Source: Pterobdella sp. o SKG-2022 (taxonomy: Eukaryota > Annelida > Clitellata > Hirudinida > Piscicolidae). Taken from it: 64,000 bases of DNA. The notes under the pieces are model-generated. The model was given only the letters and a program-made list of their open reading frames with translations, was not told the origin of the DNA and did not search any database. Below, piece after piece: positions 1 through 24,192 of the stretch (positions are counted from its first letter, which is position 1; each line of letters begins with the position of its first letter). The stretch is taken from contig OZ038323.1 of the NCBI GenBank assembly GCA_964035795.1, positions 10,881,109 through 10,945,108 on the forward strand, written 5' to 3'. Position numbers and translations under genes: made by a program.

Positions 1-113
1 ATCTATCCATTCATCAATTCATTTAATCATCCATTCATATATCCATCCTCTAATATATCGATTAATTCGTTCTCCATTTCATTCATCTATCGTTTCATTA
101 ATAAATTCCACAG

Positions 114-1032
114 CTGTATGAGATCATCAGACAAGCCCTGTTGTATTCAATGGAGGAGGTTCTATTTTTAGATATGATTTACGATATATTATAGATACTA
201 TCATCATGATCCTTATTTACTAGATATAATTACTAGAGAATGTAATTACGAAAAGCTTCGTGTATTAAGTTTCTCAATTAACCTTAGTTTTTGTTTTTAT
301 TATATGATCCTTATTGTTTCAACGCCACAATATTACGCCATCAAAGGTGAAGAATGTGTTGGATGTGGTGAAGCAGTTAGGGCTGAGAGTGGTGCAAGTA
401 GCCAGGCAGTCCGATGAGGCTGTGTCCTACTGCAACGCTTGTGAGGTGGTTGGTGGTTGTTGTGGGTTTTGAAGTTAAGGGTTTTCAAGTGGTTTTGGTA
501 GTGTATGTGTCGTTGAAAGTTTGTTTTCATAATGTTGTGTGTTGCTATAGATTTTTTGTGTTTCACCGATTTTTTTGTTGACCGCGGCAGTTTCAACTCA
601 ACTTCGAGTAGCTTATCACAAAGACTGAAATCAAATAAATTTTCTCTAATCACAGGTTGAGATTTTCAGCGTGGTGTTTGTGCTGGTAGAGGAGAAGGCA
701 AAGAACATCATGAGGCCACCCCCTAAACCATCCAACCACACTAACAAGTCTAGTCTCAATGATTCCTGTTATTGTCTCAATTGTGCTCGAAAGATGGATG
801 ATAGCCTAGAAGTGTTTCAGGTTCTATGTCAAAACCCCCTGCCTCAGCTCATACATACATATGATAATTTCCAGCTGGGCTCTATCGTAAGTTCTTGTTG
901 TAATTTTAATTTTTAGTTTTTTTTTTCAATTTTTTGTTTCGAGTGTTACTTTGTTTATATATTTTTGATTTTTGCAAGTTATTTATACTTACGCAGCCTC
1001 ACAAGAATTCCGACACCTGGCTCTCATGGTAA
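114..1032 (+). CDS. KDM6A: KDM6 (UTX/JMJD3) histone demethylase, C-terminal exons only
   Basis: Four exons fit one reading frame: 114-158, 347-445, 656-886 and 997-1032, ending at TAA. They encode the C-terminal end of a KDM6 H3K27 demethylase, a nuclear JmjC enzyme that removes methyl groups from histone H3 lysine 27. What I see is the helix after the JmjC domain (LYEIIRQALL), then a zinc-binding pair of cysteine knuckles, CNACEVEIF and CYCLNCARK, followed by LIHTYDNF. This matches the order and spacing of the vertebrate UTX tail (CSICEVEVF, CQDCARK, LMQVYDQF). The stretch between the knuckles holds an extra proline- and asparagine-rich loop that I do not remember in UTX. The catalytic domain lies left of the window, so UTX and JMJD3 cannot be told apart. 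The family call is from recalled homologues, not a search. Confidence 0.84.
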
Positions 1033-1383
1033 CGAATTTCTCTCAGAACTTTTACTCTAATCATGTCTTATTTTAATTTTTTTTTGTATACATCAATCAT
1101 TGTGTTTGGTTTGAAAGTTTTTTTAAAAAAATTAGACTGATTTTTTTTGAAACAATAAAAATCAATTTTTTTTGGATTCGTAAAAAAGACGCTGAAAATT
1201 TTCGGATGATAAAGCCAAAAAAATTAAATGAATGGACTGAAGTAATTTGCTCAGCACTCCCAGCCTTCAAATTTATTATCGTCTCGTAAATGTCATTGCC
1301 ATAGCTTATTTGCATTTTTTGTGGTGCTTCACCTATATTTAGGAGAATTTTTTTTCGAAAAGATTATTTCGTGAGATTGCTTC

Positions 1384-3421
1384 ATGGCTAACATGGGGAC
1401 ATTTCTTCATCCCCATTATGTGTCGAATATCTTATTAGCTGGAATCTTCTTCCCTATGAAAACTATACCTCCTTTCTGTTATATGCTATTCAATGATTGC
1501 CAACTTGAACTGGTGAGACATGTTTTTTTGAAAAAGATTCAATTTTCAATATAATTGAACTTGTTGAAGTTTTTGAATTATTTTATAGAGAGAATGGGAA
1601 CTGCTGACGTTTCTTGGTTGTGTGGTTGTAATGAAAAACAGAAAAACATGTATGCTATTAGTTTTTTTAAGCTCTTTCAAAAGTTGTTTTAAATGTATAA
1701 ACTTAAATATAATTAAAACTTCCAAACCCACCAGCAACCTACAGTGACTACATAAAAACAGTAGCCATGATGTCTAAGCTATTGAGCCTGGTGCTCTTTT
1801 TCAGACATAATTTTATGTATGGCTGTGTGTATGCCCTTGTCTGCATCTGTTAGTTCCTGGAGTTTATTTTTCTCAATGTATATTATACTTAAATTAATAA
1901 TAAATAATATTACTAACAAGTAATTAATAGCGTCAATATTGTACTATTTTTTCATATTCTTGTTAGATTTTTTCAGTTTTAAGAACAAAAAGTTTTGTTT
2001 TTTCATTAATAGCTTTTGTATAAATCAAGCTTATATATATATTATTATATATATTCATTATTTTAAATTCACTGTGATATGTGTGATGATATCTTTGATA
2101 GATTCATTATATGTCTTCATCGATAATAAAATTAATAATAATATGAATCAAGCTTGAAATACAATATATTTTTTTAATTTGATGTTTTGCACCCACACCT
2201 ACATTACTACACCACAGTACATCTGATACTGCTTCCTGAACCCTGTTACAGAGGCCCTCAACAAGTGTCCATTTTCAGAGGCCCTAATATGCAGGTGGCT
2301 ATTTCCAAATTTTGTTGTTGTTTTCTTAAAACAATGTTTTTTCAAAAACAAACTTTTTTGAAGTTCTTAGCACATTTATATTATATATACTGTTAAATTA
2401 GACTCAAAAACATTCTTTTTTATCACAAACACACACAGGCAGAAATAGAGAGGGACAAGAGAGTGACGTGGATGATAGAGATGCATGCTTCATGGAGTCC
2501 TAATTGTTCACAGTTTGCTTCTGTGTTCGCTGAACTCAGTCATCTGTTAGTAGTTGGTTGTGGTGCTGATGGTTCAGTTTATTATTTCTGCTAATTTTTA
2601 TTGGTGTTGATGTTTGATTACTTCATTGTTTTCTTATAAAAATTGTAATAAATGTTACTCAGCTTCACATTGGACAACCTGAAGTTTGGCAAAATAGATG
2701 TCAATAGGTACAATGAAGTGGCTAAACAGTGAGTGGCATGGAAACATTATTGGATAGATCTATTGTTAATGCCACATTATAATAACGTTTCTCATGCAGT
2801 AGCGCTTCATTTGAAGCTTATTAATCACTCATTGTGCCTCAGTTTTGTCTTCTTGGAATTATCTAAATGGATATCAGTATTATAATTATTTTTGAGAGTG
2901 CAATCTTTGCTTAATGTCATAATGCTCAACAAAGGTACAACATTGACACCTCCACATGGTCCAAACAACTTCCCACTGTGATCCTCTTCCAGAACGGAAA
3001 AGAAGTACTCAGACCTATCATTTTTGCTTTTGATTTTTATCTGTTTTTTTTTTATATTTTCAATATGTAGTTTTGTTCAGTTTATTTATTATTTTTTTAT
3101 TTAAATTTTTAATTATTTAAATATGAACTAAATTGTTGTCATTTTTGTACAGACGAAACGGAGACCTCAAATTGATGTGAAAGGCAGGATTGACAAGTTC
3201 ACTTTTACTAAGGTTCATAGCGTTATTATTATTTTTAAAATTTTTACTTTTAATATTGTTACCATTACTACAACCAGGAGAATATAATTGGTGATTTCCA
3301 GTTAAACGAGTTACATCTGAATTGCAAAAAAAACCCTATAAACAAGAAGAAGAAGAAGGAGGAAAACACAGTCAGTCAATCTGTTGATGCCAATCCCACT
3401 GAGTCGAAGAAGACCATATGA
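1384..3421 (+). CDS. TMX2: Thioredoxin-related transmembrane protein 2 (TMX2)
   Basis: Nine exons: 1384-1512, 1589-1649, 1735-1848, 2218-2294, 2439-2545, 2663-2728, 2935-3004, 3153-3212, 3278-3421. They total 828 bases, or 275 residues (human TMX2 is about 296). TMX2 is an ER membrane protein of the disulfide isomerase family found at ER-mitochondria contacts. The first third is hydrophobic with several membrane segments. A thioredoxin-like domain follows, starting at IERDKRVTWM and running through FGKIDVNRYNEV, KQLPTVILFQNG and RRPQID. The active site reads WSPNC at about residues 146-150: the first cysteine is serine, as in human TMX2 (SNDC), so the redox dyad is incomplete. The protein ends KKTI, a dilysine KKxx ER-retrieval signal. 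The start is the first ATG that leads into the conserved LPPLCH-like region. A polyadenylation signal follows at 3548. Confidence 0.94.
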
Positions 3422-3547
3422 TCTTGTGCTCCTTGTTTATTTTCTTTCTATGGTGTTGGTTTTGTACATATTAACAAGTATTTATAGCTTTGATATTTGA
3501 TTTCTTTAATGCTATCGTTTGTAGAGCCAGCAATCATAAGCGTTTTA

Positions 3548-3553
3548 AATAAA
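3548..3553 (+). promoter_or_regulatory. Polyadenylation signal for TMX2
   Basis: An AATAAA hexamer lies 127 bases after the TMX2 stop codon, on the coding strand. It is the first such hexamer downstream. Confidence 0.55.
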
Positions 3554-4934
3554 AATTTTACATCCTTTGAGATGAGGCTTTGTCCTTAAATACAACTAAA
3601 ATTTTTAAAAAATTCAATTTTTAGTTTTCGAAATCTCAAAAGTAGAAATTTCCCAATATATTATCCCAGAATTAGCAACAAAAACTAAATTTATCCAAAC
3701 TATGTTACGCATTTTAAGAGCGTATCATCGGTTAAGGTTAAATTGAACTTTGGATTCTTTCATTAAATGAATATATATTTTATGGCCTTTTGATTGAATG
3801 TTAGTCAAAATGTTTTTGCTATTTTTGTTGCTTTTTGCTTCCATAACCCCTCTTCTCTCTTTTATGTTTGGGTTTATTTAACTTCAATATATAATTGTAA
3901 TATCCAAATATTTATGAGTTCAATTTTCGGTGCAAAAATTGAAGTTTATCTGCCATGTCATGAGACTGGTTATTTTGAGACATGAAACTTAAATTAGTTT
4001 AAATTATTCACTGAATGATCATTCCAGATCGACTAATTGTGACGACAGTCTATGGTATCAGTACGTAGGAATGGTATCAATGTTATTTACATAATTTGAT
4101 ACATGTTTACAATAATGGTGTGTTAATATTTCATAAACTATTTAAATGATTTTTCACGTTTCAGTAATTCAAAACGATAAAACAGACGGTTATAGTTGAA
4201 GGAGGATTTAGTTGTCAGTTTTTGAATTTTACACACGTTATTGCACCAAACTAGAATTTGCAATAATACAAAGTTATTTTATTCATATTTGTATATATAA
4301 TAAGAAGATATCGTATCAAATGTAGCCAGCTCTGAAAGTTTGTTACCACTCTAACAAGAGCTACATACACATTAATAATTAAAATGAAACATGTCATAAA
4401 AATTAATTTTTAGAACTTTGAAGTTGTCACAGAGCTGCTGTTAAATCAGTGCCAAAACTATGTGGTTAGCCTTTTTGGAAATGAGTATGAGGCAGTGAAA
4501 CACTAAAAAAATATTTTTATATATTTTATTAAAATATAAATGTTACACTATATAAATTCAGTAAACAACTTTTCATTCCCAACAGATAGAAATTGTTTCC
4601 AAAGAAACCCCGCCACATCAAATTTTCAAAAATAATCGTATTCTCCTGATTGTTAACAACGTAGGCATTGTGGTTGAAGCGCCATTGATGGGATGATTGA
4701 AGATTTAATAGTTCAAAACATTAAATATTTGACTTTTTAAATAATTTTCAAGTTTTGATTTTCCGATTCCTATTAGTCAATAATAAACGTAATAGAAACA
4801 AACGCAAAGATTTATTAAGAAATTAAGTTTTTCGCGAGCAAAACTTTTATTGCGTAGTACTATAAAAAAACAGCAATCAGATACATATTGGAAGTATATT
4901 TATAATTTCGTAAGACTAAAAGAACCACTAGTTA

Positions 4935-5054
4935 GGACAAAAAACAAAAAGTATTTATTTAATAACACGAAGCTTTTAGATTATCACTTGAAAATGTAAG
5001 CTAGCCTCACGAAAAGCTTCGTGTCATTTAATAAATACTTCGTGTTTGTTGTCC
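4935..5054. mobile_element. MITE-like hairpin element with 44-base terminal inverted repeats
   Basis: The left arm begins GGACAAAAAAC and the right arm ends GTTTGTTGTCC. Over about 44 bases the arms are near-perfect reverse complements, both containing GTATTTATT and ACACGAAGCTTTT in order. The element is about 120 bases long, has no coding capacity, and is flanked on both sides by TTA. A 3-base TTA/TAA target duplication is what PIF/Harbinger elements make, so a Tourist-type MITE is the best guess. The superfamily call is inference. Confidence 0.7.
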
Positions 5055-5276
5055 TTACTTTTAGGGGCAGGTTACTGTACTTCATCGAAAGAACCACTGT
5101 TTTTTCTTTGAAATGTTCGTCAACTATAAAATTGTCAAAATAATAATAATCTGATTAATAAAACTGTTTTTTTAAAAAATTAGAATAAAGTTCATTTTTT
5201 GATTCTTCGTAAAAATTTGTTTTAGTTTGATATTAAAATTAATTTTTTATTATCGCTAACAATTAAAGTTTCCTAA

Positions 5277-6793
5277 ATGGCTGATGATGAGGTGTGTTCA
5301 AATGGCTCTGACGAGTCACTTAACAAATTAAAAGTTTTGTATAAAGATAAACCCGAATGGAAAGATGTGACTCCTGTGCCTCAAGATGACGGTCCATTCA
5401 GCGTGGTACAGATTGCTTATTCCGAAGAATTCAAAGACGTTTTTGATTACTTTAGAGCCATTTTAAAATCAAATGAAATTTCTGAGCGTGCTTTAGAACT
5501 AACAAAAGACGCCGCAACTCAAAATCCCGCAAATTACACTGTATGGAGGTACAGACGAATTCTTCTGCAAGAGCTTAAAAAAGATCTTAATGATGAGTTA
5601 TTGTTTGTGTCAGAAGTTATTGAAGAACATCCCAAAAATTACCAGGTTTCGATTATTCATTTAGAAACAACTTTGAATCATGCTCAATTATAATCTTATA
5701 AAATTTCTAATAATATTCAACTATTTATCTCATCAGAATTGGTATCATAGAAATGTGATAGTAAGTTTGTTAAATGATGCATCTAAAGAGCTGCCATTCA
5801 TCGAAAGTATATTGAAGATTGATGCAAAGAATTACCATGCATGGCAACATAGGTGAACAATTTCTAACATCAATTATTTCAATTTTTTCAAAAAGAAAGT
5901 TGATGATTTACTTTTAACTAAACTTGGATAAAAGTTTACAAAACACACTAAGGCAATGGGTGGTGTCTAAATTTAATTTATGGGATGGAGAACTGAAATT
6001 CATTGAGAAATTATTGTTGGATGATGTAAGAAATAATTCTGCATGGAGTCATCGATACTTTATTATTTCCAACACCACTGGCTTCACTCCAGAAGTGATT
6101 GAAAGGTCAGTAGAATTTGTATTCCTGTTTTATTCCATTTTTCAATTTTTATTTAAGTATTTGTCTTTTTAAACACTTATCACACCAGAGAGATAAACTA
6201 CACAAAGGAGCAAATAAACAAAGTGCCACACAATGAGAGTGCCTGGAATTATTTGAGGGGAGTGATGGCTGATGAGAATAGATCAACATACCCTGGATTC
6301 ATGATTTATCTTGAAAAACTACACAGAGATGGTGTCAGGTTTGATTGATAATAATATATGTTGAGTTTTTTTTATTCTGAATAGAATTTGTTGAAAAATG
6401 AAATAAATATTCAAATCACACTGCCACAAATACTAAAAACCAGGTCTTTTTACTTTCTGGGCTTCATGATTGAGAGCATAGAGGATGGCATGAAGCCTTC
6501 CTCAAACCCTGCTTTCCAGCCTGACAGCCCCACCTCACAAACAACCAAGTTGAGCAAATGTCTGGACTTGTGTGAGCAACTATCATCACAGTATGACACT
6601 ATAAGGTGGCATTTTGTCTTTTTAGTGCTGCTTATAAATTTGTTATCTCTGAAAGATATTTTTGAAAATTATTTATCGCTGTATATATATCTATTTGGTT
6701 TATAAATGATCTACTAATAAACATTACAGAACTGAATACTGGAAATACCTAGCAAGATCATTGTCTATAAAATATGGGTCCTTAGCTAAATGA
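5277..6793 (+). CDS. FNTA: Protein farnesyltransferase/geranylgeranyltransferase type-1 subunit alpha
   Basis: Six exons: 5277-5645, 5737-5852, 5953-6105, 6189-6338, 6444-6605, 6730-6793, giving 1014 bases or 337 residues (human about 379). This is the shared alpha subunit of the cytosolic CaaX prenyltransferases that attach farnesyl or geranylgeranyl to Ras- and Rho-type proteins. It pairs with FNTB or PGGT1B. The N-terminal conserved block [16 protein letters not shown] is followed by PPTA tetratricopeptide-like helical repeats, each with an N-x-x-x-W-x-x-R core: [33 protein letters not shown] and [10 protein letters not shown]. The C-terminus ([11 protein letters not shown]) matches the family. 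The proline-rich N-terminal extension of mammals is missing. Its tail converges on GEMIN8 with about 260 bases between stop codons. Confidence 0.97.
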
Positions 6794-6988
6794 TTGCTTG
6801 CTGATGACGATTTACTTATTCCAAATGATAAGATTGTTATGCTATTATGCTCCTTCCTAACTCAGCATCTTTATAATAATAATAATCATCTAAAAATTTT
6901 ATCTTAGTGATAATTAACCCAGGGAGTTTCAAGACGAGTTTATAAAAGAAATTTCTCAAATACACCCTATATTTAAAACTTTCAGTTA

Positions 6989-6994
6989 AATAAA
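6989..6994 (+). promoter_or_regulatory. Candidate polyadenylation signal for FNTA
   Basis: AATAAA lies about 195 bases after the FNTA stop and before the end of the convergent GEMIN8 gene. Confidence 0.4.
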
Positions 6995-7057
6995 ACTTTA
7001 TAAAAACTCATTTAAATCAAAATAAAGAAAATTTTAGTTTATAAAATAATGGAGTGG

Positions 7058-7660
7058 TTACAAAGGCATTGATGGCCAATAGTTTGGTTGAAAGGCTTTG
7101 AAATTCTTGTTGTATTGCACTGCTAAAGTGTCTTCAAGTTCTTTAATCCTCTTCCAATCTTCCCCATAAAATTTTTTCATTTCTTCCTCTTCAGTTATTC
7201 TTTCTGGAGTTGATTGAATGGTTTTTGAATGCATGGGCTGACTGTCCTTTAATGACTCTAAAGCTTCCTTTTTCAGTATTTCTGTTAATGTAATTGCGTT
7301 TATAATTGGATACATAAATATGCTTATAGAAATTAAACCTTTGTTTTTCTTGTGTTCTTGAGATATTCTGAAGAAATTCTTCATCTCTTCTGTTATATTC
7401 ATTTCAAATTCCTCTGATTCGTTATATGCTTCATCACTACACTGACTAGAAGATTTTTGTTTGGCTTTTTTTTTCTTTTTGTTACGGGATTTCTTTCTTT
7501 CGCTGTATTCATTTGATCTTTGTCTTTTTTTCACAGCATTGTTTTTAAAAAATTCATGTTTTGTAATATTTAACTCATGCTGTTTAATCCAATTTTTGAT
7601 TCTAAAAAAGTTTAAATTGTAATCAAGGAAGCAAGAATCCATTATTTTTTTACTTTTCAA
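7058..7660 (-). CDS. GEMIN8: Gem-associated protein 8 (SMN complex)
   Basis: Read on the minus strand this is an open frame of 200 codons. I interpret it as two exons, 7660-7339 and 7281-7058, split by a 57-base intron at 7338-7282 with GT and AG ends, giving about 181 residues. Gemin8 is a subunit of the SMN complex that assembles Sm cores on spliceosomal snRNAs. The family-matching parts are NITEEMKNFFRISQEHKKNK in the middle and, at the end, MKKFYGEDWKRIKELE and QPNYWPSMPL, which parallel human EITEELRQYF, MKRLYGDSAAKIQAME and QPKYWPVIPL. A lysine-rich basic stretch replaces the aromatic-rich N-terminal half seen in mammals. Splicing out the 57 bases joins HKKNK to EILKKEALESL, a continuous charged helix. 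The unspliced reading inserts hydrophobic residues there. The start could be either of two nearby ATGs. Confidence 0.84.
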   Translation of the reverse strand: MKSKKIMDSCFLDYNLNFFRIKNWIKQHELNITKHEFFKNNAVKKRQRSNEYSERKKSRNKKKKKAKQKSSSQCSDEAYNESEEFEMNITEEMKNFFRISQEHKKNKGLISISIFMYPIINAITLTEILKKEALESLKDSQPMHSKTIQSTPERITEEEEMKKFYGEDWKRIKELEDTLAVQYNKNFKAFQPNYWPSMPL

Positions 7661-7926
7661 ATGAAAATGTCATTAAAAATGAATCTATTTTAATTTTAAT
7701 AAGTTTTGGTTAATTATTTTTAAAAAAATATTTTCTTTATGGGGCAAAAATCACTTTACGCATTTTCACACACATCAAATGTGGTTGTAAATTTTGAATA
7801 AATCAATCAAACTTTGATTTTCAGCCTATATTTTAAATTTATTCCCAATATTATAAAGAATCATTTTCAAAATTATATTGTTTTTTACTTGTCATTCAAC
7901 TCCACTTCTTTTGAAATACTTTTAAA
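7661..7926. promoter_or_regulatory. Shared divergent promoter region, GEMIN8 and BCKDHB
   Basis: Only 266 bases separate the start codons of two genes that point away from each other. Both promoters and 5' leaders must lie in or overlap this interval. It is AT-rich and I see no clear TATA box or known motif in it. Confidence 0.55.
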
Positions 7927-10900
7927 ATGTTTTCGAAATTATCAGCTGCTTTTTTTTCTCAACCAAAATCTTTTATCAAACATATTTTTCCAAAACGACA
8001 TGCTGCCACATTTACCTACGTTCCCACTGAAGCTCCTTCTGACGCAGGTAGTCTAAACATGATGACATTTTGAAATATAAACTTCAATTTAGATAACTTG
8101 TTCACATAAAAAACTTTAAACATCATGACTTGTTTTTCAGGTAGCACAAAAAAGATGAATTTGTGTCAAGCCCTTCAGAACTGCATGGATATAGCATTAG
8201 AAGAAGATCCTACTACAAGTTTCATTCATATAGTTTTTCTTCAGTTTCTTCCAATCTCAAACCTTGATATTAATTTCAAATTGAACAAAACAGTTATTTT
8301 TGGAGAGGATATAGCTTTTGGGGGTGTGTTCAGATGTACTGTAGGCTTGAGGGAGAAGTATGGAGAAGATAGGTCTTTTAAATCTTTTCATATAACATAT
8401 TACTGGTATTTATTTTTTTTTTCTTCAAATAAATTATATATCAGAGCAAATTAAATGTTTTCATTAATTTTAAATAACAATTCATATAACAATTTTTTCT
8501 CAGAGTTTTCAACACACCACTGTGTGAACAAGGAATAGCAGGGTTTGGGATTGGAGCAGCAATGGCAGGTTCCAAAGTCATAGCTGAAATGCAGTTTGCT
8601 GATTATATCTTTCCAGCTTTTGATCAAGTTATTATTTTTCAATCATAATAACTAAAGAAATTGATCTTTAGATTTTTATTTTTGTTCTCTTATTGTATGT
8701 TTCTTACCACACAGCATTTAATCTTCCTTATTAACTTATTTAACTAAAAACCACCATAACTACTCCATCAAAGATAGTGAATGAAGCAGCCAAGTACCGT
8801 TACAGATCTGGCAATCAATTTGACTGTGGCAAGTTGACCTTCAGAGCTCCATGTGGGGCTGTTGGTCACGGAGCCTTGTACCACTCCCAGAGTCCTGAAG
8901 CATACTTTGCACACACACCTGGTCTCAAGGTTTGAAGGGGTGGTATTGGATAGTTGTGGGTACGGTATTGTAATGGAGGCTGCCAAACAATCGTGTGGAT
9001 GTATTGTAACTGGATAAGGAATGATTTGATTGGTTTAATTTGATCTCATTTCAACATTTATTCCAAAAGCAGGAAAAAATGATGAAATGAGCTTAAGTTT
9101 CTTGAAACAAATAAAACTGTTGATTTATGCAGTAATGGATTATGAAATATAAAGATATAATCATTTACCTCTGAATGTTACAATAATAGTATCACAATAA
9201 AATTATTTGCATCAAAATAAACCAATATTTAAAATATATTTGAAAACAAAAAATTTTTTCACGAAAAAATGAACCTTTTTTGAAGCAGTGTGCTTCAAAA
9301 CTAATCACGAAAAATTTCGTGTTCAGTTGATCAAAATGATAACCTTGTTTTGTGTTAGAGATTTTTGTTCAAAAGTTCAAGGTTCAGTTAATTTCTAAAG
9401 CTTCAATATTAAGAGGGTTTTATTTTTATTCATAATTTTTAATAATATTTAATTTAAAATACTCATAAAATAACTATTTAAAAAATATCAGCTATAGAAT
9501 ATATAGAAGGTGTATTTAATTGCTTAATTTTAATGTAAAAAAACTAATTGGTCTATATAATAATATAAAACTACTATAGTCGATTCATATTGATGGATTT
9601 TGTTTGATAATAGAATTAATTTATGTCAATCTAAAGTACAAAAAACATAATTACTGAACTACAAAAATTCTTCATTTTATTAAAAAATGCCAACCTTTTT
9701 GTTAACAATGCAACTTTTCACGTTTATGAGAGTGTAACACTGTTAACGAAAAGGATATCCTATAATGATAGTGAATATTATTTTTATGATTGAGATAATT
9801 AAAATCGTATCATCATTACGCTTCAAAGCCCCAATCAGCCCTATATGAATCGATATCATTGAAATCATTGCCACCCTCAACACCCACGTAACATAGGTAG
9901 TAGTACCGAGGGGACCAGTGGAAGCTAAGGGCTTACTGACCGCATGCATTGAAGACCCAAACCCTTGCATCTTTTTTGAGCCCAAAATTCTGTACAGAAG
10001 TGCTATAGAGATGGTACCTGAGACAAAGTACACTATCCCTCTGTCTGTGGCTGATGTGCTCAAGGAAGGTTTGATGGTTGTGGAGTACTGAGGAGGGTTG
10101 TCATTGTAAATATAACGATATATCGTGGTGGTAACAATGAATTAAGATGGAAGGATGTTTGCAGGTAAAGACGTCACCGTGGTTGGATGGGGAACCCAGG
10201 TTCATGTGTTACAGGAGGTCATCAAGATGGCGAGAGAAAAGTTCAAGGTTGATCTTTTTTTATTGCGGTTTCTTATTTGGTTTCAAAACTACACAAGACT
10301 AGACTATAGTTGTGACCTCAGATAAGCTGTGAACTAATCGACCTGAGAACTATACTACCGTGGGATGTTGATACCATTGCCAAGGTTCGTTGTGTGTCTG
10401 TTTGTATTATATTAAATATTGTTGGAAACATCGAGAAAAGTCATTGTCGTAGAGCTGGGTTGGTAGATGCCTAACAAGGGCGGGAAAAGGTAAGGTCAGG
10501 AAAGTCAGTCACCTTTTAGACGAGAGAAATATGATGTTATAAAAATATTTTTGCATAAATATTATTTAGTCAATATAAATGTACATCCCTAGTCGGTCTG
10601 CAAGACAGGTCGTTTGGTGATCGCTCACGAAGCTCCAATCACAGGCGGCTTTGCTGCTGAAATTGCTTCAACAATACAGGTTTGAATATTTTTCCGTTTT
10701 ATATTGAAAAAAAGTAAAATAATTAAAAAATTTTTTTTTAATTTTATAGGTTTTTTCAAAATTTATGTTTCAATAATTTTTGAAAATATTTTTTTTTGTC
10801 AATAGAGCGAGTGCTTTTTAAATTTGGAGTCTCCCATAGAGAGAGTTTGCGGTTACGACACACCATTCCCCCACGTTTTCGAGCCTTTTTACATGCCCGA

Positions 10901-10946
10901 CAAGTGGAGGTGCTTAGACGCTATAAAGAAAGTCATAGATTATTAA
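7927..10946 (+). CDS. BCKDHB: Branched-chain 2-oxoacid dehydrogenase E1 beta subunit, mitochondrial
   Basis: Ten exons: 7927-8047, 8141-8218, 8294-8372, 8504-8627, 8774-8929, 9897-10068, 10165-10247, 10322-10384, 10593-10679, 10806-10946. They sum to 1104 bases, 367 residues (human 392). With the alpha subunit it forms the thiamine-diphosphate E1 of the mitochondrial complex that oxidises the 2-oxoacids of leucine, isoleucine and valine. The first 30 residues are basic and lack acidic residues, as in a mitochondrial targeting peptide. Conserved blocks in order are [118 protein letters not shown] and [15 protein letters not shown]. No key block is missing. A 967-base intron (8930-9896) is the only long one. 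Confidence 0.97.
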
Positions 10947-11931
10947 AAAAGCGCTATTTTATTTAAATTTCCGGTTTCCAATAACTAATTGTATGTAAAT
11001 TTAATTAGGTTATTCCAAATTACGCAAATGACTAAATTTGTGAAAAATTTTACTAATTAACTTACATAAAACTTTTAATTTTTTTTATATAACCTCGTAT
11101 ACCTTCATGCATTCTTCATTAGATCTTACTAAAGTAGTTGCGTCCATCAATTATATGGCCACTTCGTTTTTTAACATGATCAATAATATTTTTTGGATTG
11201 AAAATAAAATTTTCACCAGTTCTTTGTCGTTTATTTTTTCATATTCATCAAAATTCGAATTGCTATTCACATTTGATATTAATCAAAAGATTGTTTAAGG
11301 TTAATAAAAGAGCACCATGATGTATGCTATAGACGATCGTTCATGCTACATCTGGTGTTTAAAAGCAATAGAAACCATATGGGCTAACAAAGTGTATATT
11401 TTAAAATAACTTCTTACAATAGTTATTTTGAAACCTCCTTGACTACGCACAAATTGTTGATTTGAAGCTTGAAACAATAGATCTGAAAAAATAATAAAGT
11501 TGTGCAAATAAATAACTTGATATTGCTTGAAAGCTCAATCAAAATTTTGAATACTTGAGTATGATTTTTTCATGTTTATTTTTAAATTTTGTGTAAAGCT
11601 GATAAATTTTGAATATTTTTGTAAAAACCCATCATGTCTACGAAATATACAATGTATTATATTCTTTAGTCGTAATACAGTTCAAAATACAACGGGGCGT
11701 CAATACTTGGAATATTATTGTTTAATATTTGAATAATAAATACAATGAGTGTCATACTAGTTTAATATTGTACAAAACCGTATCAAGTGCTAAAAAATTT
11801 GGTTAATAGAGGATATAAATTAAAAGATTGAAATCACAGATAAATATTTTGGTACTCATTTAATATTAAGATATTTTATTAAAGCAGTTATACTCTGAAT
11901 GTTCCAAATTTGTTAACTTTTAATAAAGTAG
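10947..11931. other. Intergenic stretch, BCKDHB to ATP8A
   Basis: AT-rich sequence with no recognisable gene. The 63-codon open frame at 11107-11298 has no motif and no splice partners that I can see. The ATP8A promoter should lie at its right end. Confidence 0.55.

Positions 11932-24192
<12,261 letters not shown>

Larger units (their letters stand above)
3422..5276. other. Intergenic stretch, TMX2 to FNTA
   Basis: No gene recognised. It holds the TMX2 3' end, an AT-rich stretch, and a 120-base inverted-repeat element at 4935-5054. The short open frame at 3794-3985 has no recognisable motif and I treat it as chance. Confidence 0.6.
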
